A DNA stretch of 37,527 bases from Gammaproteobacteria bacterium (GTDB lineage Bacteria > Pseudomonadota > Gammaproteobacteria > Steroidobacterales > Rariloculaceae). The number at the start of each line of letters is the position of its first letter. Within the stretch, counting starts at the first letter, position 1. The notes below the pieces were generated by a model, which searched no databases, had not been told where the DNA came from, and saw only the letters and a list, made by a program, of their open reading frames with translations. The DNA lies in the NCBI GenBank assembly GCA_022820625.1, contig JAJEFE010000015.1, positions 1 to 37,527 on the forward strand, given 5' to 3'. Shown one piece after another: positions 17,851 to 24,187 of the stretch. A program made the translations under genes and the position numbers.

Positions 17851-18152
17851 GTCGGAGGTGCGTCGAGCGACCCTGGCGGCAATGTACCGGTGCCCCCTTC
17901 AGGCAGCGCACCGGAAGTCGCTGCCGGCGGGACAGCCGGTGGCACAATGTCGAACGAACACCCCAGCGCGTCCAGAACCTGCAGAACCTTGCCGATCTGG
18001 GCAGTCGGCTTGCCGGCTTCCAGATCGACGATAAAACGAAGGCCCACGCCAGCGGCTCCGGCAAGCTGATATTGCCGCAGACCCGTCGCTTTGCGCGTAG
18101 CGCGTACGATATCGCCAACGTCAGCCGGCGTCAGTGTTTGCCTGACTCGCAT
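17847..18152 (-). CDS. hipB: HipB-like Xre-family antitoxin and autorepressor
   Basis: This 101-residue protein is a helix-turn-helix DNA-binding antitoxin. The HTH covers about residues 13-68 with TGLRQYQLAGAAGVG, FIVDLEAGKPTAQIGKVL and a following VLDALG, which is the standard HipB pattern. The tail (about 75-101) is Pro/Gly/Ala-rich and probably flexible, as in antitoxins whose tails contact HipA or the proteases that degrade them. It precedes hipA with a four-base overlap. Its promoter has one perfect and two partial palindromes that are likely its binding sites, so the operon is almost certainly autorepressed. Confidence 0.9.
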   Translation of the reverse strand: MRVRQTLTPADVGDIVRATRKATGLRQYQLAGAAGVGLRFIVDLEAGKPTAQIGKVLQVLDALGCSFDIVPPAVPPAATSGALPEGGTGTLPPGSLDAPPT

Positions 18153-18167
18153 GCATCACCACAGGAT

Positions 18168-18189
18168 AATATTCCCGAACGGGAATATT
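18168..18189. promoter_or_regulatory. Operator 1 of hipBA (perfect palindrome)
   Basis: A perfect 22-base inverted repeat has arms AATATTCCCG and CGGGAATATT around AA. It overlaps the predicted -10 box of the hipB promoter on the minus strand, the expected place for repression by HipB. Confidence 0.8.
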
Positions 18190-18213
18190 GCCTGCCCTTC
18201 CCACGTACGTCAA
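18185..18213 (-). promoter_or_regulatory. hipBA promoter
   Basis: On the minus strand, TTGACG (18213-18208) and CAATAT (18190-18185) are separated by 17 bases, close to sigma-70 consensus, and lie about 33 bases upstream of the hipB start. Operator 1 covers the -10 box and operator 2 lies just upstream of the -35 box. Confidence 0.65.
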
Positions 18214-18223
18214 CTGTTTATTA

Positions 18224-18237
18224 CCCGATCGGGAATA
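18224..18237. promoter_or_regulatory. Operator 2 of hipBA (half-conserved)
   Basis: CCCGATCGGGAATA repeats the core and right arm of operator 1; the left arm is not kept. Its centre lies 50 bases from that of operator 1, about five helical turns, so HipB dimers could bind on one face. Confidence 0.6.
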
Positions 18238-18272
18238 ATATGCTATCGAAGTCGGCAATCAGGGAAAAAGTG

Positions 18273-18286
18273 CCCGATCGGGAATA
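18273..18286. promoter_or_regulatory. Operator 3 of hipBA (half-conserved)
   Basis: The identical 14-base core CCCGATCGGGAATA recurs with its centre 49 bases beyond that of operator 2. The three sites thus form an evenly spaced array upstream of hipB. Confidence 0.55.
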
Positions 18287-18317
18287 CAACACCAAGCATC
18301 ACCACAAGACCAGCCCT

Positions 18318-18458
18318 GAGGGTGCGCGCAGACAATACACGAACGCGTCGTGGGCTCGGTGCGGGGCCATGGACGGCCAGGAGCACCGAGCCCCGATTTG
18401 AGCCCGCCATGGATGGCGGGCTAAATCAAGCGTTCGTGTATTGTCTGCGCGCACCCTC
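18318..18458. repeat. Structured interspersed repeat, copy 3 (complete)
   Basis: This copy has a perfect 29-base outer inverted repeat (18318-18346 with 18430-18458). Inside are two hairpins: GGGCTCGGTGC (about 18352-18362) with GCACCGAGCCC (18384-18394), and AGCCCGCCAT/ATGGCGGGCT (about 18401-18422). The core matches copies 1 and 2, yet the outer arms and the first hairpin have other sequences that still pair. The rest of the 470-base gap between hipB and the cytochrome holds the hipBA operators and the hexanucleotide repeat, and no gene. Confidence 0.85.
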
Positions 18459-18518
18459 GGGGCGGCAATCGAAGCGCCTTCTTCAATCCCGCCGCGACAC
18501 CACCCCCACGGTACTCCG

Positions 18519-18629
18519 GGCTACGGCTACGGCTACGGCTACGGCTACGGCTACGGCTACGGCTACGGCTACGGCTACGGCTACGGCTACGGCTACGGCT
18601 ACGGCTACGGCTACGGCTACGGCTACGGC
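18519..18629. repeat. Perfect (GGCTAC)18 hexanucleotide tandem repeat
   Basis: Eighteen complete uninterrupted GGCTAC units (18519-18626) are followed by GGC. On the minus strand the unit is GTAGCC, and the first unit supplies the TAG stop codon of the pentaheme cytochrome. Because six is a multiple of three, every unit repeats TAG in the same frame. Glycine-tyrosine and similar dipeptide runs in other frames are by-products of the repeat. Confidence 0.97.
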
Positions 18630-20224
18630 AAAGTAAACGAATCGCTCGCCAACGTCTCCGACGAACTGGCCGCCGACTCCTCGTAGTACCCCACAAACCG
18701 GTTCGTCTCGAACGAATCGTAGTCCCTCAGGTTCTCCGCCCAGCGGTAGCCTATGCTCTGGAACAACAGATCCGCCGACACCGTAACCGCGCCGCTGGCG
18801 CCCGAAACATCGACCCGGTATTCAACCCGGTCACCGCCCGCCGTGAAGTTATCGTCGTCCGCCGCCGCGCCGTGCACGGCAATTTCCCACGACGCAGACG
18901 CCTTGTCGAACCCCAGGGGCAGCAGCCGGTTGTCCTTGATGTAACGCGCCCCGGAGAGCAGCCCCGTCGTCACCCGATCCCGGACGTCCACCATGACCGA
19001 CTCGTAAATCTGCACCTGGCTGGCGCTGTCGATGGAGTCGTGGTGGGGTTCGAAGCGGCCGCCGTCCTCGTCGTTGTCGTTGCCCGCTATCGACCCGTCC
19101 GGCTGCACGGCGCCCGATTCGAACAGCGTGTTGCCCGCGGCGTCGCTCACCGTAACGTGCAGCCATGCGCGCCTGGAAGGATAGGCGGTCGGCAGCTTGT
19201 GCCCCGAAAGGCTCTCCACCGCCACGCCCAGTTCCAGCGTCGAACCGGCCATGCGCGCGGAGTCGATGCTGACCCGGGCCGTTTCGGTCTCAAGAAACTC
19301 CCGCGTGCTGCGCTGCGACGCTTCAAGCTCCTGAGGCAAGGCCGTGATGCCCAGTTCCGTCCGGTACTTGTTCAGCATTCCCAGCATGAAGGCGTTGCCG
19401 CCCCGGAACACGTGCTGGTTGACCGCCGGCCGCAACTGCCCCAGCACCGAAGTGATGGGCGCGTCCTCGACCAGTTCGGGCATGTGGCAGCTCTGGCAAC
19501 TGTCGGTGGTGCGATAGTCGCTGTGGAGCCACTCGTGGTAGGGCACCTGCTCGGGCAGCGTACCCACTTCCTGGCCCGCTGCGTTGAGCGTTTCGGTGAA
19601 CAGCGTGTGGCAGGTCGCGCACAGCTCCGATTCCGCCAGATGCTCGCTGGTGGTCGGCACGAAGTTGGTGGCCGAATTCATCATGGTCGTTCGCCCGATA
19701 TCCACTTCGTGGGGGCCGTATATCTCGCGCTCGCCCATGGCCAGGGTCGTGTTGATGACGAAGCCGCCCGTGAAGCTCGAGTCGTCGCCGAAGTTATCGT
19801 CCTGGATCTGGTGACACACGGCACAGGAAACCCCGTCGGCCGCCAGGACATTGTCCCAGGGCGCCAGATTGGCAAAGACCTCGCCGGTCCCGCCGTTGTT
19901 GGCCGAGTGGAAGCGCGCCATGGGCATGTGGCACGTCGCGCAGGTGTCCTCGATCGCCGCCTGGGCCTGGGGGTGATCCATGACCTCGCGCCGCACGCCC
20001 GCCTGCCAGTAGGGATCCTTCGCGGAGTTGGCCATCATCGAGGCCCGCCACGTATAACCGATGGAAATGTCCTGACCTTCCGGTGACACCACGCCGCTGT
20101 GGCAGGCAATGCACTGGTGGGAGGTGTGGAAGAACTCCTGCTCCTGCGCCCACAACGGGCACGAAACCAGAACCAGGCCGAGTATGACCGCGACCGAACG
20201 CATTTCCTTTGCCACGCCTACCAT
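18623..20224 (-). CDS. Pentaheme periplasmic c-type cytochrome with C-terminal beta domain
   Basis: This protein of up to 533 residues has a signal peptide ending near residue 26 (PLWA, then QEQ) and five CxxCH haem-attachment sites at residues 38-42, 95-99, 134-138, 202-206 and 243-247. The C-terminal half (about 300-520) is a haem-free, beta-rich region with SGHKLPTAYPSRRAWLHVTV, a motif seen in many multihaem cytochromes. It probably carries electrons in the periplasm. The start at 20224 overlaps the stop of the upstream cytochrome-barrel gene; GTG at 20215 and ATG at 20203 are alternatives. The stop codon lies inside the hexanucleotide repeat. It is the last gene of the redox operon. Confidence 0.88.
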   Translation of the reverse strand: MVGVAKEMRSVAVILGLVLVSCPLWAQEQEFFHTSHQCIACHSGVVSPEGQDISIGYTWRASMMANSAKDPYWQAGVRREVMDHPQAQAAIEDTCATCHMPMARFHSANNGGTGEVFANLAPWDNVLAADGVSCAVCHQIQDDNFGDDSSFTGGFVINTTLAMGEREIYGPHEVDIGRTTMMNSATNFVPTTSEHLAESELCATCHTLFTETLNAAGQEVGTLPEQVPYHEWLHSDYRTTDSCQSCHMPELVEDAPITSVLGQLRPAVNQHVFRGGNAFMLGMLNKYRTELGITALPQELEASQRSTREFLETETARVSIDSARMAGSTLELGVAVESLSGHKLPTAYPSRRAWLHVTVSDAAGNTLFESGAVQPDGSIAGNDNDEDGGRFEPHHDSIDSASQVQIYESVMVDVRDRVTTGLLSGARYIKDNRLLPLGFDKASASWEIAVHGAAADDDNFTAGGDRVEYRVDVSGASGAVTVSADLLFQSIGYRWAENLRDYDSFETNRFVGYYEESAASSSETLASDSFTLP

Positions 20225-21324
20225 CCTTCCAGCACTCCGCCGTCAAACCAGTCCCACAACAGGTAGAACACAAACTGGGTCTCGCGGCCCGGCTCGTCCT
20301 CCGTCGGTATCCTGAGCCCGAAGTTCGCCATGACATGCTGACGCGTGTTGAGGGTCACCTGAAACTGCGGCACCAGGTCCCACGCAATGTCCCCGCCGCC
20401 CCCGAGATCCCTGGATGCGATCACCTCGAACATCGGGGTCCATGCCCGGCCGAAGGGGCCGCCGGTGGTCCAGGTCCGCCCGAGAAGCGCCCGCAGTTGG
20501 GCTTCGTCTTCGAATTCGCTCTCCGACGGGAATTCCAGCAACGCCTGCATTTGAAAGAAGGAGTCCGCGGGCAGAAGCTTGCCGTAGGCAAAATAGGGTT
20601 CGAACTTGTACGTGCCCCCGCCGAACCCCAGCGCGTCGTCGCCCGACGGCACGATCAGCTCCGCGCCGACGCTGTAGATGTTGCCGGTGTCCATGTTGTA
20701 GCTGAGGTTGCGCTTCAGCCCGATCTCAAGATCCCCTGTGCCGCCCTGGCGGCCCTGCTCCCCGCCGAAATCGGTCACCTGGAACGGCATGGCGATTTCG
20801 ATCTGGTTCTGCGCGCCGAAGCGGTACTCCCAGAGAAATTCGTGGATGAAGGTGTTCTGCTCGCCGCCATCCAGCCACGTGGTCAGCACCACTTCGTCTT
20901 CCGGATAGGCCTTTTCGGTGAAGAGCGCGCGCGGCAGGTTGAATTCGCCCCGGGGCCAGCGATCATCCGTGCATTGCGTACGCACGTGATCGAGGATGGC
21001 CTGAATCTGATCCGGCTCCAGAGCATCGCCAAACGAAGGCATCATCTGGTCGAAGCCCCGCACCGGACCGCCCGCATGGATGACCGCGTACCAGTCGGGA
21101 TCCGGCTCCCGGGCCGCGAAATCGCAGTCCGTGAAGTCCGGCACCACCAGATCCAGGAATCCGAGCTGCGAAACGCTGTTGCCCGAACCGTCGCCGCCGT
21201 GGCACGCCGCACAAGCGGTGTGGTACAGCTCCTCGCCGGTTTCCTGAGTCAGCACGGGCGATAACCCGGCGCACCAGACCAATGCAACCTGGAAAAAAAT
21301 CGACTTGCGTTTGATGACTATCAC
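20218..21324 (-). CDS. Monoheme cytochrome c fused to outer-membrane beta-barrel
   Basis: This 368-residue protein has an N-terminal export signal (about 1-26), then a class I-like cytochrome c domain with CAACH at 38-42 and an axial-ligand candidate M93 or M94 (QMMPSFGDAL). From about 130 onward it changes to a beta-barrel pattern: alternating amphipathic strands, GDLEIGLKRNLSYN, GAELIVPSGDDALGFG, FEPYFAYGKLLP and an aromatic C-terminal end (W368). This resembles phenol-degradation MetA-type or related outer-membrane barrels. Monohaem cytochrome plus porin in one chain is the architecture of Cyc2-type iron oxidases, although sequence identity to Cyc2 is not evident to me. The GTG start at 21324 has a ribosome site that is too close, so the start may be imprecise. 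It overlaps the pentaheme gene by seven bases. Confidence 0.82.
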   Translation of the reverse strand: MIVIKRKSIFFQVALVWCAGLSPVLTQETGEELYHTACAACHGGDGSGNSVSQLGFLDLVVPDFTDCDFAAREPDPDWYAVIHAGGPVRGFDQMMPSFGDALEPDQIQAILDHVRTQCTDDRWPRGEFNLPRALFTEKAYPEDEVVLTTWLDGGEQNTFIHEFLWEYRFGAQNQIEIAMPFQVTDFGGEQGRQGGTGDLEIGLKRNLSYNMDTGNIYSVGAELIVPSGDDALGFGGGTYKFEPYFAYGKLLPADSFFQMQALLEFPSESEFEDEAQLRALLGRTWTTGGPFGRAWTPMFEVIASRDLGGGGDIAWDLVPQFQVTLNTRQHVMANFGLRIPTEDEPGRETQFVFYLLWDWFDGGVLEGW

Positions 21325-21459
21325 CCCTTAATCGTTAATCAACACTTGAGAGGGTCAGCGTATGCCGCCCCTCAGCGCCAAAACCCTACGACATGCTTGA
21401 CCGGCAGGAAGCTTATCGCCCACCCGTTGCGCACCCGGCCGGCATAACAATTCTTTGCG

Positions 21460-22173
21460 CTAGAGAATCGCGGCATAGTAAACCGTGCCCAGCAACATGG
21501 TGCTCGCAAGCCCGATGGCCAGCAGCCGCGGGCCCGTCAGCCGCGACCACAACAGCAGCCCGGTGATCGAGAACACCACCAGGGCCCCGGAGAACGCGTC
21601 GATGATCGCCACCCAGACCGGACCCGTATTGGAAGCCAGGTGGAGCCGATTGAGGGTCGAGAAGAACCCGCGTTCGGTGTGCACGACGTCGATGTAGCTG
21701 TTGCCGTCGACGTAGTCGGCCTCTACAACCTCCCTGGCCGAGGCGAAGTAGGCCTCGAAGCGCCGGGGTTGCTCCACCAGGCGTTCGCCCAATTGGACGG
21801 CGGAGGGCCGTGTTGGCGGCCCGCGCCGTTCGCGGGGCGGACCATCGAGTTCCAGCGATACCTGCACAAAGCGCTCAAACTCCGCCTGGGCGGAAAACCC
21901 GCCGATGGGCGCACTCAGATGGAAGCTGGTGACGTCGGTGGGCAGTTGCCCGCTCAGGACCGCTCGATGATTCAGCGTGATACCGCTGATGCCGATGATC
22001 ACGCCCGCCGCCGCGCCCGCCATCCCCAGCCAGGAGTGCGTCCGGCGAATGACGCGCAACGCCTTTTGCGTGTGCAGGGCGCGTGGAAGAAACGGATGCG
22101 CCCTGGGCGGACGCGCCCCGTCCCTGGCGCTGGCGAGCCGCTTGCCGACAGCGTCTGCCGTGGTTGAAACCAT
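21460..22173 (-). CDS. PepSY-associated transmembrane protein (second of tandem pair)
   Basis: This 237-residue membrane protein has three helices (about 48-68, 184-210 and 216-235) and a periplasmic PepSY-like region between the first two. Conserved histidines are H46 (RRTHSWLG), H69 (LNHR) and H178 (LNRLHLA). In the PepSY-TM family of periplasmic reductases, such histidines bind haem b; that they do here is inference. ATG at 22173 shares a base with the stop of its paralogue (TGATG) and has GGAG upstream, so it is preferred to the GTG at 22176. It precedes the cytochrome-barrel gene by 135 bases. Confidence 0.8.
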   Translation of the reverse strand: MVSTTADAVGKRLASARDGARPPRAHPFLPRALHTQKALRVIRRTHSWLGMAGAAAGVIIGISGITLNHRAVLSGQLPTDVTSFHLSAPIGGFSAQAEFERFVQVSLELDGPPRERRGPPTRPSAVQLGERLVEQPRRFEAYFASAREVVEADYVDGNSYIDVVHTERGFFSTLNRLHLASNTGPVWVAIIDAFSGALVVFSITGLLLWSRLTGPRLLAIGLASTMLLGTVYYAAIL

Positions 22174-22958
22174 CACGCTCCCGCCATGTAGAAATAGATT
22201 GTGGACAGCAGGCCCGCGCTACCCAGGCCGATGGCCAACAATCGCGAACCGTCCATCCGGCTCCACAACAGCACGCCGCTGATTGCGAGCACGATGAGCG
22301 CGCCGGAAAAGGCATCGCCGATCAGCGTCCAGCCCAACTGCGCCCCGTTACCGCGGTGAAGCCGGTTGAGCGTCTCCAGGAAACCGCGTTCGGTGCGCGC
22401 GATTTCTATGTATTCGTTGCCGGCCACGTACCGCAGATCCAGGGTGCGTTGCGGCGACGTGAACTGTGTCGTGTAGATGGGTTGGTTGCTCTGCGCGCCG
22501 ACGGCTGCGCCGCCTCTGCGCGCCGAGCCCCCCATCGCCCCCATGCCGGCGGCACTGCCCGGAGCATCCGCTGCACCGGCCACGCCGGGTTCGTCGAAAA
22601 TTGTGGCCGGGGGCGGGTTCCTGGGCCGGGCCCATTCGGTCGTCAGCCCCAGTTCGGCCTTCACGAACGCGCCGAGGTCGTCGTTGCTCCCGATCGCCGC
22701 GCCGTTGATCGGCAGCTGTACGAGGCTGCGCGATGCAGCCTCGACGGGAAACACGTTCGCATGAACCATCGCAATGGTCGTGAGCCCGAAAAGGATTCCG
22801 GCCACCGCACCCCAAATGCCCAGCCAACCATGGCTGCGGCGCAACCAGACCAGGAAAATGGGAGTCTGCAGCCTTCTCGGCAGGAACGGATGAGCCTTCG
22901 GCGGCCTTTTTCGGGTGATCCGCTTTCCGGACCTTACTGAAGGTGCTGCAGCTACCAT
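22173..22958 (-). CDS. PepSY-associated transmembrane protein (first of tandem pair)
   Basis: This 261-residue protein is a paralogue of the gene that follows it. Both share KAHPFLPR or RAHPFLPR, a first helix after RRSHGWLG or RRTHSWLG, a TERGFLETLNRLH or TERGFFSTLNRLH segment, and GDAFSGALIVL with LLLWSR-type ends. Histidines H43, H66 and H201 match those of the paralogue, including the 23-residue spacing of the first two. A Gly/Met/Ala-rich insert lies at about 130-150. The start at 22958 is chosen because the protein then begins with the shared basic leader; an upstream extension to 23234 would add 92 residues without homology. It is the first gene of the redox operon. Confidence 0.8.
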   Translation of the reverse strand: MVAAAPSVRSGKRITRKRPPKAHPFLPRRLQTPIFLVWLRRSHGWLGIWGAVAGILFGLTTIAMVHANVFPVEAASRSLVQLPINGAAIGSNDDLGAFVKAELGLTTEWARPRNPPPATIFDEPGVAGAADAPGSAAGMGAMGGSARRGGAAVGAQSNQPIYTTQFTSPQRTLDLRYVAGNEYIEIARTERGFLETLNRLHRGNGAQLGWTLIGDAFSGALIVLAISGVLLWSRMDGSRLLAIGLGSAGLLSTIYFYMAGA

Positions 22959-23112
22959 GTGATCGGACAGTCCCTCTGATTCAGATTTCCAAATCGCCAG
23001 GCGATCCCGCCGCTGCTGCGCCACTACCGCCCTGTGACAGCCGAAGCGGAGTATAGCCCGCCGCAGATGCCCGACTTGCCGCGCAAAGAAATATTGACAA
23101 TTCTCACCGCAC

Positions 23113-23559
23113 TCACTCCCAGACGATGCACCGGGCGTTGCAGGAAACCGAAGCGTCGGTACCGTCGCCCTGGGTGGCATGCACCTGCCACCAGTTGGTG
23201 AATTCATCCACCTGGACGCTGCAGGTAGCCACATCCTCCGGGCCGTCCATACCCTCGATCTCCACCTTGGTCAGGAAGCACAGGGAATTGGAAGCATCCG
23301 CCAGCGGCTTCTGATCGTCGGCGGGTCCCGGACGGGGAGATCCGTCGCGATTGGCTCCCTGGAGCCAGGCATCCTGTTCCGACTCCTCGATTATGGTCAG
23401 TTGAACTGCACCGCCCCCAGTCGAAATCTGCGCCGCCAGCTCACTGACCTGCGACTGCAGCCCTTCCATCTCCCCGGTCCCTTCGCCCTGTCCGGTGAAT
23501 AGATAGGTCAGAACGCTCGCGATCAACGCGGCAGCGATGGCGGTCATTGCTGATTTCAT
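23113..23559 (-). CDS. Membrane-anchored hypothetical protein with four conserved-looking cysteines
   Basis: This 148-residue protein has one N-terminal hydrophobic segment (about 5-20), a short coiled-coil-like stretch (about 31-45, with SQVSELAAQI) and a C-terminal domain of about 60 residues. The C-terminal domain contains NSLCFLTKVEIEG, CSVQVDEF, WWQVHATQG and NARCIVW, giving four cysteines that could form two disulfides in the periplasm. I do not recognise the family, though similar CFLT...W...C patterns occur in exported proteobacterial proteins. It lies 154 bases upstream of the PepSY pair on the same strand, so it may or may not belong to that operon. It is divergent from the lipoprotein at 23767. 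Confidence 0.65.
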   Translation of the reverse strand: MKSAMTAIAAALIASVLTYLFTGQGEGTGEMEGLQSQVSELAAQISTGGGAVQLTIIEESEQDAWLQGANRDGSPRPGPADDQKPLADASNSLCFLTKVEIEGMDGPEDVATCSVQVDEFTNWWQVHATQGDGTDASVSCNARCIVWE

Positions 23560-23706
23560 CTACGTGTCCCCTGGCGCCCGATATCGATGTCCTCACTCTA
23601 GCCAGCACCATGGCCTCGATCAACCAGATGATCCGAGAGAAGGGCGACCGTAGACGATTCTTGACGCACGCGACGGTTCCCTGTGCGAGGCGAAGCGCCG
23701 TCGGCA

Positions 23707-23735
23707 TTTCGATTGCGGAACGAATGCGCTAGACT
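23707..23735 (+). promoter_or_regulatory. Possible promoter of the 23767 lipoprotein gene
   Basis: TTTCGA at 23707-23712 and TAGACT at 23730-23735 are spaced by 17 bases, about 32 bases before the predicted start codon. Only a partial match to consensus is visible. Confidence 0.3.
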
Positions 23736-23766
23736 GATTCATATTGATCGGCCATTGGAGATGCTC

Positions 23767-24111
23767 GTGAAGAAAGACAGGAGTATGGCCTTGGTTGCGG
23801 TGCTCTGTTCTGCGCTGTTGGCGGGATGCGCGGGTCAACCGGAAGTACCCGAGGATGCGGCCTTGCAGGCGAAGGACGCCGAAGCGCCGGACGCCGAGAC
23901 GTTGCAGGAGATCAGGCTCAATGCCGAGCAGGTGGCGCTGCAAAGCCAGCCGCAAAATTCGGACGTTGTCTGCGAACGCGTCGTCCCCACCGGCTCACTC
24001 ATCCCCCAGCGCCGATGCATGACCCGGGCGGCCATGCGCGAGGAGACCGAGCAGGCTCAGGAGTGGCTGCGCAGCGACGGCACGCGGGGCGCCATCACGG
24101 AAGTACGCTAG
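23767..24111 (+). CDS. Small lipoprotein
   Basis: This is a 114-residue lipoprotein starting at GTG 23767, chosen because GGAG at 23756-23759 is correctly spaced and the protein begins with basic residues before a hydrophobic helix. The lipobox is LAGC near residue 19. The rest is acidic and helical until a conserved-looking C-terminal motif, VVCERVVPTGSLIPQRRC, followed by MTRAAMREE and a helical end. A pattern of this CxxxxxTGS.IP..C kind recurs in small exported proteins of gamma- and alphaproteobacteria with no assigned function. The two cysteines may form a disulfide. It stands alone, convergent with the fused gene that ends at 24188. Confidence 0.7.
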   Translation: MKKDRSMALVAVLCSALLAGCAGQPEVPEDAALQAKDAEAPDAETLQEIRLNAEQVALQSQPQNSDVVCERVVPTGSLIPQRRCMTRAAMREETEQAQEWLRSDGTRGAITEVR

Positions 24112-24187
24112 AACGGCGGCGACCGGAGCAGCGGAGCTTCCGCGCCGGCAACTTGACAGAGTGACCCGCTGAAAGCGCGGAAACCTG

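Noticed and set aside
18519..18629. CRISPR array or telomere-like sequence
   Set aside because: There are no spacers, the unit is six bases and the array ends at a gene; it is a simple tandem repeat.
18441..18686. Glycine-tyrosine (plus strand) and arginine-serine (minus strand) dipeptide repeat proteins
   Set aside because: They are simple translations of the GGCTAC array, without start signals or flanking coding sequence.
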